Source: an uncultured Litoreibacter sp. (lineage in GTDB: Bacteria > Pseudomonadota > Alphaproteobacteria > Rhodobacterales > Rhodobacteraceae). Taken from it: 33,433 bases of DNA. The notes beneath the pieces were generated by a model, which saw nothing but the letters and a program-made list of their open reading frames with translations, ran no database searches and was not told the origin of the DNA. Position numbers and translations under genes: made by a program. The DNA lies in the NCBI GenBank assembly GCA_947494435.1, contig CANLUY010000007.1, positions 1 to 33,433 on the forward strand, given 5' to 3'. Position 1 is the stretch's first letter. Each line of letters opens with the position of its first letter. Of this stretch, positions 1-8,285 are shown piece by piece.

Positions 1-77
1 GCGACTGGTTGACCACACAAGAGAAACCGATGCAAATTGCCGCCAAGCGGAAATGGGTGAGCGATATGGGTTGGTTG
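1..77. repeat. Terminal direct repeat marking circularity (first copy)
   Basis: Bases 1-77 are identical to the last 77 bases (33357-33433). An exact repeat confined to the two ends, cutting into the start of the phosphatase gene, is the normal signature of a circular molecule reported with an untrimmed assembly overlap. Removing one copy gives a 33,356-bp circle. A true terminally redundant linear molecule is possible but nothing else supports it. Confidence 0.93.
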
Positions 78-842
78 AAAAATCTTCTGGGGTCAGGCGA
101 CAGTTCCGCCGGACAGCCTGGAGCAGGGAACTCAAAATTTGATAGTCCACTCCAGCCCGAAACAACTCTTGCGGTGATCGGTGACATTCACGGCCGCATA
201 GACCTGTTAAATAGACTTCTCTCCAGATTTGAAAAACAGCCTGACCAAACACTGGTTTTTGTTGGTGACTACATTGATCGGGGCGATAACTCCGCACAGG
301 TTTTGTCTCTGTTGATGTCCCTCAACGAATCCGATGCTGACGTGAAATGTCTGATGGGTAATCACGAGCGGATGATGCTCGATTTTCTGGATAATCCAAC
401 CAAGTCTGGAGAACGGTGGCTCCGGTATGGCGGCCTCCAGACTGTTGCGAGCTTCGGTGTAAAGGCACGCCAGAAACCAACAGCCGAAGAACTGGAAAAG
501 ATTGCAACTGATTTACGCGACGCGTTGCCGGAAGGGATGGAGGCTTGGATTCGCCAACTGACCCTCTCATACACCAGCGGGAACGTGACAGCAGTACACG
601 CAGCCGCAGATCCAAGGGTCTCGATAGAGGATCAAGACTCAAAAACACTGTTATGGGGTCACAAAGACTTCGGTGTGGTTGCTCGCACCGATGGGCAATG
701 GGTTGCTCACGGCCACACAATCGTCGACGCCGCAGAAACGAAGAATGGGGTGATTTCTATAGACACGGGGGCCTATGCCACGGGTTGCTTAACAGCTGCA
801 ATTATAGTTCCAGACGCTGATATCGAATTCATCGCGGCTTAA
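66..842 (+). CDS. PPP-family metallophosphatase (serine/threonine/tyrosine phosphatase-like)
   Basis: A 258-residue protein with the complete PPP signature: GDIHG (about residues 39-43), GDYIDRG (67-73) and GNHE (98-101), followed by later metal-ligand histidines (VHAAADP and VAHGHT). These residues bind a two-metal centre that hydrolyses phosphomonoesters; family members act on phosphoserine, phosphothreonine and sometimes phosphotyrosine. The start is uncertain. ATG at 66 has GGTGAG just upstream; ATG at 30 (also in the 77-base overlap) and TTG at 9 are in frame. It lies 109 bases upstream of the Wzc-type tyrosine kinase on the same strand. No low-molecular-weight (Wzb) or PHP-type (CpsB) phosphatase was found on the replicon, so it is a candidate to dephosphorylate that kinase; this is inference from position. 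It could also be a nucleotide-processing phosphatase. Family call is firm, substrate unknown. Confidence 0.88.
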   Translation: MGWLKNLLGSGDSSAGQPGAGNSKFDSPLQPETTLAVIGDIHGRIDLLNRLLSRFEKQPDQTLVFVGDYIDRGDNSAQVLSLLMSLNESDADVKCLMGNHERMMLDFLDNPTKSGERWLRYGGLQTVASFGVKARQKPTAEELEKIATDLRDALPEGMEAWIRQLTLSYTSGNVTAVHAAADPRVSIEDQDSKTLLWGHKDFGVVARTDGQWVAHGHTIVDAAETKNGVISIDTGAYATGCLTAAIIVPDADIEFIAA

Positions 843-951
843 GACGCTGGCCAGACGGTTTGAGCTGATACTCAGAGCAATGGACAGGCAGTTCTTAATG
901 TGACAAAAGCCAGCTTCTAACCCTCACACAAAAGACTGTCCCAGCCTGCAC

Positions 952-3108
952 ATGAACGATACTGGAAATCATAGCGCGTATGACGCAACGCAGGAAAAGA
1001 CGCCTGTCGCGCGTAAAGTTCTAAGCGGCGGGCAAAACCTATTGAGCGCGACGTCCGAGAAGGCCGCTGAAGTCGATCTCGTCGCTTTGAGCCGGACGAT
1101 CATGCGCGGGAAATGGCGTATTCTGCTGACCATTCTGATCGCCAATGCTTTTGCCTTTTTCTACGTGTTTCAGTTGGCCACACCGACCTATACCGGAAAA
1201 TCTGTTGTGGCCCTTGATAGCCGCAAGCCACAAGTCACCGATATCAAGAATGTCGTTTCAAGCTTGGGTGGCGATCAAGCGACCATTAACACAGAAGTGC
1301 AGGTCCTCAGATCTCGATCACTTATGGGACGCGTCGTCGAGAGCCTTAACCTGACTGAAGACCCAGAATTCAACAAGGATTTGACCATTCCACCAAAGTG
1401 GAGCGTAGGTGGCCTAATCCGGGAGTTGAAAATTTTCCTTGGTGCCCCTGAGCAGCGCACGCCCGATCAGCAACTTAACGCGACAATTGACGAACTAAGC
1501 GATGCGATTTCGGTCAGCAATATCAGGCAGTCATTCGTATTTGAGCTCAGCGCTGTTACGCAGTCACCGGAAAAATCGATGATCATCGCCAACGAATTGG
1601 CGAACCTCTATCTTGAAAGCCAGCTTGAAGCGAAGTTTGACGGCACACAGCGCGCGACGAAATGGCTTACAGAGCGCGTCGCAGAACTGCAGATCGAACT
1701 TGAGCAGGCAGAACAGGATCTTAAAGCTTTCGAGGCTCGTACAAAACTTGTCAGCCCTGAGGTACTTGCGGCACAAGAACGACAAGTCAAAGATTTGCGT
1801 GAACGCACCGTTGATGCTGAAACCAATTTCGCCGTCGCGAAGAACAGAATCGAGGCTTTGAAAGCGGCCGCAGATGATCCCCAAGAAATCATCACTCTCT
1901 CAGCGGATCCGATATTGCGTCGTATCTCGAACGCACAGGGTGTCGATAGTCCGCAATTCCAAGCACGTGTTGATCAGATTTTGCAGCAGGCCGAGACGGA
2001 TGCAGAGCGTGCGGAACGGCAAGCACTCATTCTTCAGAATTCCATCACCGATCTGACAGAAGGCATCAAAAATCAGGCCTCTGAACTGGTAGAGTTGCGC
2101 CAACTGGAGCGTGAAGCCGAAGCGAGCACACTGATCTATGAGTTTTTCCTGACTCGTCTTAAGGAAACCAGTGTTCAGCAGGGTATTCAGCAAGCCGATG
2201 CGCGCATTTTGTCTTTGGCTGTGCCGCCACTTCGCTCGACATCTCCACGCCTTGTTCGGACGGTTATCCTGTTTACTCTGTTTGGCGCTTTGCTTGGGGC
2301 GGCGATGGTCGCTATTCGCGAAACACTGCTTTCTGTGTTCCGAACAACTGACGAATTAGAAGAAGCAACCGGTTACGAGGTGATTGGTCAAATTCCAACG
2401 ATCGGTGTTCGGAAACGTGAGAAGATTAAAGATTACCTCGTAAGTCGTCCAACATCAGCTGCGGTTGAATCCATCCGAAACCTGCGCACAACGCTCCTGC
2501 TGCAGAATGTCGATAATCCACCACAAGTTATCATGTCGACATCATCTATGCCCAGCGAAGGTAAGACGACGCAATCAGTCGGTCTAGCAATTAACCTGGC
2601 GCAGATGGGTCGGAAGGTTCTTCTCATTGAAGGAGATATCAGACGCCGGGTATTTGGTGATTACTTTGAGATTCCATTCGAACAAGGAATTGTTTCTGTT
2701 CTGACCGGCGAGACCGAGCTCAAGGACGCGACATTTCATGACGAAAAGCTAAAGATTGATGTTTTGCAGGGTGAATCATCGCGAGTGAACGCCGCTGATC
2801 TCTATTCGTCGGATCGGTTCAAGGAATTTATTGCAAAGCTGCGCGAGGAATACGACAACGTTATCTTCGATACGCCTCCAGTATTGCTGGTTCCAGACGC
2901 GCGGATCACCGCACCCTACGTCGACGCGATCATGTACGCTGTCAAATGGGATTCCACACCCAAAGCCCAAGTTCGGCGCGGATTGCAGATGTTTGAAAGT
3001 GTTGGCGTCAACGTCTCAGGTCTTGTGCTGACGCAGGTCGATCCAAAAGGTCTGAAGAGCTATGGATATGGCGACTATGGCAGCTCTTCAGCCTATTACG
3101 ACAATTGA
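952..3108 (+). CDS. wzc: Polysaccharide chain-length regulator / BY-type tyrosine autokinase (Wzc/GumC-ExoP family)
   Basis: A 718-residue inner-membrane protein that sets chain length and works with the outer-membrane exporter. An N-terminal Wzz region has a first membrane span at about residues 53-75. A long periplasmic coiled-coil region, rich in E/Q/A/R, follows to about 430, then a second span at about 433-453. The cytoplasmic BY-kinase domain has Walker A PSEGKTT (534-540), a variant Walker A' LLIEGDIRR with Glu560 where Asp is usual, and Walker B VIFDTPP (637-643). The C-terminus is a tyrosine cluster with five Tyr in the last 15 residues (704, 706, 709, 715, 716), the usual autophosphorylation site. 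ATG 952 has a weak ribosome-binding site. The partner exporter is encoded at 25969-27318. Adjacent to the phosphatase at 66-842 and convergent with rmlA. Confidence 0.93.
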   Translation: MNDTGNHSAYDATQEKTPVARKVLSGGQNLLSATSEKAAEVDLVALSRTIMRGKWRILLTILIANAFAFFYVFQLATPTYTGKSVVALDSRKPQVTDIKNVVSSLGGDQATINTEVQVLRSRSLMGRVVESLNLTEDPEFNKDLTIPPKWSVGGLIRELKIFLGAPEQRTPDQQLNATIDELSDAISVSNIRQSFVFELSAVTQSPEKSMIIANELANLYLESQLEAKFDGTQRATKWLTERVAELQIELEQAEQDLKAFEARTKLVSPEVLAAQERQVKDLRERTVDAETNFAVAKNRIEALKAAADDPQEIITLSADPILRRISNAQGVDSPQFQARVDQILQQAETDAERAERQALILQNSITDLTEGIKNQASELVELRQLEREAEASTLIYEFFLTRLKETSVQQGIQQADARILSLAVPPLRSTSPRLVRTVILFTLFGALLGAAMVAIRETLLSVFRTTDELEEATGYEVIGQIPTIGVRKREKIKDYLVSRPTSAAVESIRNLRTTLLLQNVDNPPQVIMSTSSMPSEGKTTQSVGLAINLAQMGRKVLLIEGDIRRRVFGDYFEIPFEQGIVSVLTGETELKDATFHDEKLKIDVLQGESSRVNAADLYSSDRFKEFIAKLREEYDNVIFDTPPVLLVPDARITAPYVDAIMYAVKWDSTPKAQVRRGLQMFESVGVNVSGLVLTQVDPKGLKSYGYGDYGSSSAYYDN

Positions 3109-3124
3109 TCGCGATTTAGCCGTT

Positions 3125-3997
3125 CTACTCTAGCAGGCTTTGCAGGTATGCACCGTATTCCGTCTTTGAATAGAGCTGGCTGCGTTCCTCAAGTTGCGCG
3201 GCTGAAATCCAACCCTGTTCAAATGCGATCTCTTCAGGGCAACCAGATTGCAAACCCTGTCGCGATTGTAGTGTTCTGACGAAGTTACCCGCATCCAGCA
3301 GGCTGGAATGCGTGCCTGTATCAAGCCAGGCATAGCCGCGCCCCATGCGTTCCACCGTGAGAGTACCATCGCTCAGGTAGGTCTCAAGAAGCGTTGTTAT
3401 CTCTAGTTCACCACGTTCCGAAGGTTCAATGCCGCGCGCGCGGGCAGGGGCCTCACCATCTAGAAAATAAAGTCCAGTTACCGCGTAGTTTGACGGTGGA
3501 TTGGCAGGTTTTTCGATGATTGACGTTACATCCCCATCCTCGTTCATGGCAACCACGCCGTAGCGTTGCGGGTCAGTGACACGGTACCCGAAAACAGTTC
3601 CACCGTTAGCACGACCCGACGCTGAGATAAGATTTTCTGTCAGACCATGACCAAAAAAAATGTTGTCTCCCAAAACCATTGCGCTGGAGGCACCATCAAG
3701 GAAATCTTCAGCCAAGATGTAGGCTTGAGCCAAACCATCGGGGCTAGGTTGCTCAATGTAAGTCAGCGATAGGCCCCATTGCGTCCCATCTCCAAGCAAG
3801 CGCTCGAATTGTGCGCGATCATGCGGCGTTGTAATGACTGCAATGTCCTGAATTCCCGCCAGCATTAACACGCTGAGCGGGTAATAGATCATTGGCTTGT
3901 CGTAGATCGGCATGAGTTGTTTCGATACACCTTGCGTGATCGGGTAAAGCCGTGTGCCAGAACCACCAGCCAATATAATGCCCTTGCGTTGAGTCAT
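3125..3997 (-). CDS. rmlA: Glucose-1-phosphate thymidylyltransferase RmlA
   Basis: A 290-residue cytoplasmic enzyme making dTDP-glucose from glucose-1-phosphate and dTTP, the first step to dTDP-L-rhamnose. The N-terminus has the nucleotidyltransferase signature GIILAGGSGTRLYP (about residues 6-19), and the protein has typical RmlA length and sequence (SPDGLAQAYILAEDF, VVAMNEDGDV, EKPANPPSNYAVTGLYF). ATG 3997 overlaps the rmlD stop in an ATGA (3994-3997), so translation is probably coupled. It is the last gene of the rmlC-B-D-A operon although it acts first in the pathway. It ends 16 bases from the converging wzc gene, and no clear hairpin terminator is visible between them. Confidence 0.97.
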   Translation of the reverse strand: MTQRKGIILAGGSGTRLYPITQGVSKQLMPIYDKPMIYYPLSVLMLAGIQDIAVITTPHDRAQFERLLGDGTQWGLSLTYIEQPSPDGLAQAYILAEDFLDGASSAMVLGDNIFFGHGLTENLISASGRANGGTVFGYRVTDPQRYGVVAMNEDGDVTSIIEKPANPPSNYAVTGLYFLDGEAPARARGIEPSERGELEITTLLETYLSDGTLTVERMGRGYAWLDTGTHSSLLDAGNFVRTLQSRQGLQSGCPEEIAFEQGWISAAQLEERSQLYSKTEYGAYLQSLLE

Positions 3998-4845
3998 TGC
4001 GCGAGCCTCCCGGCCTCCATGAGATCTTTCAAGTGGGCTTTCCAGTCAGGTCGGACAATGCCCAGCTTTTCCTCCAATGCAGTGCAATTCAGGCGCGAAT
4101 TTAGCGGTCGTGTGGCCGGAGTGGGGTAATCAGACGTTGCAATATCGTGCACAACAGTACCCTTTCCGGCGAGCACAAAGATCTCGCGTGCAAAATCAGC
4201 CCAGCTTGTATCCGGATACCCTGTAAAATGCTGAACACCAAAGCCTTTTCCTGTTTCCATACTCGCGCGAGCGATACGCAAACATGCGTCAGCAATAGCC
4301 GGGGCAGGGGTCGGACCACCAACCTGATCTGCAACAACGCTTAGCTCATCGCGGGTCGCCGCCAGACGTAACATCGTCTTCACAAAATTTGCGCCATGTT
4401 CAGAAAAGACCCACGATGTTCGCAATATAGTATGACAGCCACCAACGGCCATAATCCGCGCTTCACCGTCAAGTTTGCTTTGCCCATAAACCTGAAGAGG
4501 ACCCGTCTTGTCATCGATATTGCGCGGGGCGTTTCCCGTGCCGTCAAAAACGTAGTCCGTTGAGATGTGAACAAATGGGATTTGAAGGTTCAGGCACGCC
4601 TTTGCCATTGCCTCTGGAGCAGCTGCATTCACTTGGCGCGCCTCATCATGAGCGCTTTCCGCTGAATCAACTGCGGTAAACGCTGCAGCATTGATGACAG
4701 CGCGTGGCCTGCGATTAAGAATGGCGTCAGTGCATGCTGAAGGGTCCGTTAAATCGACTTCCGCGCGGGGTAGGGCGGTTACCTCAGCATCTTTGCCTAA
4801 CTCGGTCGCGACCTGACCGCTATGTCCAAAAACAAGGATACTCAA
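3994..4845 (-). CDS. rmlD: dTDP-4-dehydrorhamnose reductase RmlD
   Basis: A 283-residue short-chain dehydrogenase/reductase performing the last step, NAD(P)H reduction of dTDP-4-keto-L-rhamnose to dTDP-L-rhamnose. It starts with the Rossmann motif [15 protein letters not shown], has the family block [15 protein letters not shown] and the YGQSK catalytic Tyr-Lys pair. The frame is open back to 4902, but the upstream part lies inside rmlB and is not RmlD-like. TTG at 4845-4843 is preferred because it places the start of homology at the N-terminus and overlaps the rmlB stop as TTGA. Its own stop overlaps the rmlA start. Translational coupling on both sides implies stoichiometric expression from one message. 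Confidence 0.95.
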   Translation of the reverse strand: MSILVFGHSGQVATELGKDAEVTALPRAEVDLTDPSACTDAILNRRPRAVINAAAFTAVDSAESAHDEARQVNAAAPEAMAKACLNLQIPFVHISTDYVFDGTGNAPRNIDDKTGPLQVYGQSKLDGEARIMAVGGCHTILRTSWVFSEHGANFVKTMLRLAATRDELSVVADQVGGPTPAPAIADACLRIARASMETGKGFGVQHFTGYPDTSWADFAREIFVLAGKGTVVHDIATSDYPTPATRPLNSRLNCTALEEKLGIVRPDWKAHLKDLMEAGRLAQ

Positions 4846-5882
4846 CCTGACGTTCCCAAACGCTGTCCGACTTCGCCGCGTTGTTGGATGCGACGCCACC
4901 ATGTCTCGTTTTCAAGATACCATTGGACCGTCTTTTCCAGCCCTTGTTCCAAGGTGACCGACGGCGTCCAGCCAAGTTCTTCACCGATGCGCGTGGCATC
5001 AATTGCGTAGCGCAAGTCGTGACCAGGCCGGTCGGCCACGAAAGAGATTTGATCTGCGTAAGGTTTGGCCGCGGGCAGGAGCCGATCAAGTATTGCGCAG
5101 ATATGTCTGACAATTTCGAGGTTGGTCGCCTCATTATGGCCACCGATATTATAAGTTCGACCGACTTCACCATCTGCCAGAACCTTAAGCAGCGCATCTG
5201 CATGATCTTCAACATAGAGCCAGTCGCGCACGTTCTTGCCTTCGCCGTAAATTGGAATGTCCTGACCAGCCAACGCGTTCAGAATGACAACCGGGATCAG
5301 CTTTTCGGGGAACTGATACGGGCCGTAGTTGTTCGAACAATTGGTGACCAGAACAGGCAATCCGTAGGTTTCGTGCCAAGCCCGCACAAGGTGATCCGAC
5401 GCCGCCTTTGAGGCGGAGTAGGGACTATTTGGGGAATAGGGCGTGTCCTCGGTGAACAGTCCGGTCTCGCCCAAGGTGCCGTATACTTCATCGGTTGATA
5501 TGTGATGGAAGCGCCAGTCGGCAGGCTTGCCATTTGACCGCCAATACTGAAGCGCGGCTTGCAAGAGAACATAGGTGCCTTTGATATTTGTTTCCACAAA
5601 GGACCCCGGTCCGTCGATGGAGCGATCGACATGACTTTCTGCTGCAAGATGCATGACAGCGTCCGGCTTATGCTGATCAAACAGATCATGCATCGCTGTT
5701 TCATCGCAAATATCATCTTTGGCCAAAGTGAACTGTTCGGATGCGGACACAGTTTCGATATTATCCAAGCAAGCTGCGTAGGTAAGCACATCAATACAAA
5801 CGACGTCATGACCTGCTGCAATAGCTTGCCGAATGACAGCGGAGCCGATGAAGCCTGCACCACCTGTGACGAAAATCTTCAC
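4842..5882 (-). CDS. rmlB: dTDP-glucose 4,6-dehydratase RmlB
   Basis: A 346-residue extended SDR enzyme converting dTDP-glucose to dTDP-4-keto-6-deoxyglucose. Features: NAD-binding [11 protein letters not shown] (residues 6-16), the RmlB block [12 protein letters not shown], catalytic TDE (130-132) in HISTDEVYG, and the active-site YSASK (155-159). Length and motifs are typical and nothing appears damaged. ATG 5882 overlaps the rmlC stop as ATGA; the stop overlaps the rmlD TTG start. Second gene of the rhamnose operon. Confidence 0.97.
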   Translation of the reverse strand: MKIFVTGGAGFIGSAVIRQAIAAGHDVVCIDVLTYAACLDNIETVSASEQFTLAKDDICDETAMHDLFDQHKPDAVMHLAAESHVDRSIDGPGSFVETNIKGTYVLLQAALQYWRSNGKPADWRFHHISTDEVYGTLGETGLFTEDTPYSPNSPYSASKAASDHLVRAWHETYGLPVLVTNCSNNYGPYQFPEKLIPVVILNALAGQDIPIYGEGKNVRDWLYVEDHADALLKVLADGEVGRTYNIGGHNEATNLEIVRHICAILDRLLPAAKPYADQISFVADRPGHDLRYAIDATRIGEELGWTPSVTLEQGLEKTVQWYLENETWWRRIQQRGEVGQRLGTSG

Positions 5883-6448
5883 GACTGACCCTCATACTTA
5901 AATGGATTGTCTATTTGCGATAAGGGCAGGGCCGCAGCGTCTTTATCAGATAAGACAGCAGCCGCCACATCGACACCCCAATCAATTCCTAGGGCTGGAT
6001 CTGAGAACTGGACAGTACCATCGCATTCAGGCGCGTATACGTCAGAGCACTTGTACAAGAGCACACAATCATCTGTCAGCGTCGAGAACCCGTGAAGAAA
6101 CCCTTCAGGAATAAACAATTGTTTCCCGTTTTCCGCGCTAAGTTCGACGCTCACGTGTTCACCAAATGTCGGTGATCCCTGACGGATATCGACAGCCACA
6201 TCAAGCACACGCCCTTGGCCACAACGCACCAACTTAGCCTGCGCGTGCGGCGGAGATTGGAAATGCAGTCCCCGCACAGTTCCACGCGCCTTGGAATAGG
6301 ATTGATTGTCTTGCACAAAGTCGCGGTCAATACCTGCCTCGGAAAGTGTTGCTCGGTTCCAGACTTCGCTAAAGTATCCGCGACTGTCACCGAATTTGTT
6401 GGGCGTCACGATCAAAACGTCTGGAATCTGTGTCTGTTCAATTTTCAA
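5879..6448 (-). CDS. rmlC: dTDP-4-dehydrorhamnose 3,5-epimerase RmlC (TTG start)
   Basis: A 189-residue cupin that epimerises C3 and C5 of dTDP-4-keto-6-deoxyglucose. Conserved blocks: [21 protein letters not shown] at the N-terminus, [20 protein letters not shown] with the catalytic His, and [13 protein letters not shown]. The frame is open to 6571, giving a 230-residue version whose first 41 residues do not look like RmlC. TTG at 6448 starts the protein at [11 protein letters not shown], has AAGG seven bases upstream, and gives the usual family length, so it is chosen. First gene of the operon. Its leader contains a perfect 7-5-7 inverted repeat at 6516-6534. The start call is moderately sure, the function very sure. 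Confidence 0.95.
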   Translation of the reverse strand: MKIEQTQIPDVLIVTPNKFGDSRGYFSEVWNRATLSEAGIDRDFVQDNQSYSKARGTVRGLHFQSPPHAQAKLVRCGQGRVLDVAVDIRQGSPTFGEHVSVELSAENGKQLFIPEGFLHGFSTLTDDCVLLYKCSDVYAPECDGTVQFSDPALGIDWGVDVAAAVLSDKDAAALPLSQIDNPFKYEGQS

Positions 6449-6515
6449 ACTCTGTACCTTTTCGCTTGCTGCGTGATCACTAGAATTAATTCCGTCTGAC
6501 CTCAAGCGCACCATA

Positions 6516-6534
6516 GTCTTGTCCGTCACAAGAC
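6516..6534. promoter_or_regulatory. Perfect inverted repeat in the rmlC leader (candidate operator or leader hairpin)
   Basis: GTCTTGT-CCGTC-ACAAGAC is a perfect 7-bp inverted repeat with a 5-base centre, about 70 bases upstream of the preferred rmlC start. It lies inside the longer 6571 reading frame, but that extension is unlikely to be translated. It could bind a dimeric repressor controlling the rhamnose operon, or form a hairpin in the leader RNA. Confidence 0.4.
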
Positions 6535-6707
6535 CTGGATGCGTGATGTGACAGTTTCCAAATGATCGCAATAGTCAGCATCATCTATCAAGCAAATCAA
6601 AGGAGACAGCGCTTGGGCTAAAAATGACCGAATTCAATGCTCTCGCCCAAATTCTGCCCAAAGGATAGCCTATTCTTCCTTAGTTGGATGTATTATTGAA
6701 AGCGGCC

Positions 6708-6731
6708 TAGCGGGGCGGTACAGCCCCCTAC
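6708..6731 (+). other. Stem-loop in the ugd leader
   Basis: GGGGC (6712-6716) and GCCCC (6723-6727) pair around a GGTACA loop, and flanking TAG/CTA can extend the stem past one mismatch. It sits about 13 bases before the ugd ribosome-binding site GAGGAA (6744-6749) and has no T-run, so it is more likely a translation or stability element than a terminator. Confidence 0.35.
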
Positions 6732-6755
6732 TTGTTGTGGCTAGAGGAAGCGTAA

Positions 6756-8075
6756 ATGCGAATTGCGATTATTGGAACGGGCTACGTCGGTTTGGTGTCC
6801 GGAGTGTGTCTTTCGGATTTTGGGCATGATGTTGTATGCGTCGATAAAGACCCTAAAAAAATCGCAATGCTGGAAGCAGGTGAAATCCCGATCTTTGAAC
6901 CGGGTTTGGATGTGCTGTTAGCAAGGAATGTGGATGCAGGAAGACTCGTATTTACGTCTGATCTCAAACAAGCTGTTGCGGATGCCGACGCGGTATTTAT
7001 TGCTGTGGGAACACCAACACGTCGCGGTGACGGTCATGCCGATCTGACTTTCGTCTATGCTGCAGCAGAAGAAATTGCGAAAGCTTGCTCGGACTACACA
7101 GTCATTGTCACCAAATCCACTGTGCCCGTTGGTACAAACCGCCAAGTGAAACAGGTTGTGAAGAAGGCAAATCCTGATCTTGAGTTTGATGTTGCTTCAA
7201 ATCCAGAATTCTTGCGCGAGGGTGCCGCAATTGAAGACTTCATGAAGCCAGACCGGGTTGTGGTTGGTGTACAGACGGAACGTGCCGCAGACGTTATGAA
7301 CGAGATTTACCGCCCGCTCTACCTACGCGACTTTCCAATTATGATCACAGATTTGGAAAGCGCAGAGATGATCAAATATGCCGCAAACGCATTTCTCGCG
7401 ACAAAGATCACCTTCATCAATGAAATTGCCGCACTTTGCGAACGTACCGGTGCTGATATCAAGAAAGTCTCAAAGGGAATGGGACTGGATAATCGCATCG
7501 GGAACAAATTCCTGCATGCTGGTCCGGGATATGGTGGCTCCTGTTTTCCAAAAGATACAAACGCGCTCGCGCGGATTGGTCAGGAAAACGCAGTTCCCAT
7601 GCAAATCGTCGAATCTGTGATCCGGGTCAATGAAGGTGTAAAAGCCAGAATGATCGAGAAACTCCGTGACTTGTGCGAAGGGTCTTTCAACGAAAAAGTC
7701 ATCGCGGTTTTAGGCGTAACGTTCAAACCAAATACGGACGACATGAGGGATGCTCCGTCTCTTGTCATTGTCCCCGCCCTCGTAGGTGGTGGCGCAAAAG
7801 TGCGTGTCGTCGATCCACACGGGCGTCGGGAGGGGGAAGCCCTTCTTCCCAGAGTGAATTGGTATGATGACGTCTATAAGGCCGCTCAGAACGCAGACGC
7901 ATTGGTCATTCTCACGGAATGGAATGAGTTTAGAGCACTCGACTTGAAGAAAATGGCGAAGAAGATGGCGTCTCCACGGCTCGCTGATCTCCGAAATATT
8001 TACTCAGCACAGGACGCCAAGAGTGCAGGTTTTGATGTATATATGTCCGTTGGTCGGACAGACTATGGCATTTAG
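6756..8075 (+). CDS. ugd: UDP-glucose 6-dehydrogenase
   Basis: A 439-residue cytoplasmic enzyme oxidising UDP-glucose to UDP-glucuronate with two NAD+. It has the N-terminal Rossmann motif GTGYVGLVSG (residues 7-16), the NPEFLREG block, the central YAANAFLATKITFINE helix, and the active-site Cys263 in GYGGSCFPKD. A C-terminal UDP-binding domain begins near GVTFKPNTDDMRD. ATG 6756 has a good ribosome-binding site (GAGGAA). It is divergent from the rhamnose operon and convergent with oxyR. It offers a uronic acid precursor, but no obvious dedicated glucuronosyltransferase is present, so either one of the two glycosyltransferases uses it or it supplies chromosomal pathways. Confidence 0.97.
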   Translation: MRIAIIGTGYVGLVSGVCLSDFGHDVVCVDKDPKKIAMLEAGEIPIFEPGLDVLLARNVDAGRLVFTSDLKQAVADADAVFIAVGTPTRRGDGHADLTFVYAAAEEIAKACSDYTVIVTKSTVPVGTNRQVKQVVKKANPDLEFDVASNPEFLREGAAIEDFMKPDRVVVGVQTERAADVMNEIYRPLYLRDFPIMITDLESAEMIKYAANAFLATKITFINEIAALCERTGADIKKVSKGMGLDNRIGNKFLHAGPGYGGSCFPKDTNALARIGQENAVPMQIVESVIRVNEGVKARMIEKLRDLCEGSFNEKVIAVLGVTFKPNTDDMRDAPSLVIVPALVGGGAKVRVVDPHGRREGEALLPRVNWYDDVYKAAQNADALVILTEWNEFRALDLKKMAKKMASPRLADLRNIYSAQDAKSAGFDVYMSVGRTDYGI

Positions 8076-8094
8076 CGAGGTACATTCCCTCAAT

Positions 8095-8122
8095 TATTTA
8101 CATAATCTTGATTATTAACCTT
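8095..8122 (+). other. Candidate dif-like (XerCD) recombination site
   Basis: In the AT-rich spacer between the convergent ugd and oxyR genes, CATAA and TTAT flank a six-base centre (TCTTGA), the layout of a XerC arm, central region and XerD arm. The core ATAATC-TT-GATTAT is a perfect dyad. Inner arm positions match the E. coli dif, but by my count only about half of the 28 positions agree and the outer XerD arm is poor. It lies in the stretch where the GGGNAGGG octamers converge, which is why it is listed. Weak on sequence alone. Confidence 0.22.
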
Positions 8123-8285
8123 CGAATTTTGAGGCAGGCAGATTCTAACCGAGCCCGTCAAACCCGCAACAGCCTGTGTAAAGAAGCTTTTGAAACAGAC
8201 GGAGTTGCAGACGTTGGCGCGATCCTCATCATCATGAAGTCCAGACCAACGACATCGTAACCCAGCACAAAGCTATCAGCAGCAT

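Larger units (their letters stand above)
6449..6755. promoter_or_regulatory. Divergent intergenic region rmlC / ugd (307 bases)
   Basis: This region must hold the promoters of the leftward rhamnose operon and the rightward ugd gene. I see a 7-bp inverted repeat at 6516-6534, a stem-loop at 6708-6731 just ahead of the ugd ribosome-binding site, and repeated GCCCAAA words near 6647-6662. No -35/-10 pair good enough to assign was found on either strand. A 14-codon ORF (6625-6669, +) lacks a well-placed ribosome-binding site and was not called. Confidence 0.5.

Noticed and set aside
1608-1895. Long antisense reading frames opposite wzc, katG, repC and other genes
   Set aside because: They mirror the codon pattern of clear genes, lack motifs and ribosome-binding sites, and are shadows.
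5879-6571. 230-residue version of RmlC starting at 6571
   Set aside because: The first 41 residues do not resemble RmlC, the ATG has no good ribosome-binding site, and TTG 6448 has AAGG at proper spacing and gives family length.
6625-6669. 14-codon ORF in the ugd leader
   Set aside because: The AAGGAG at about 6600 is too far from the ATG, and nothing supports translation.
8123-8285. Leftward reading frame continuing about 43 codons past the oxyR stop
   Set aside because: A frame of this length is expected by chance, it does not resemble the OxyR C-terminus, and OxyR is already of usual length.
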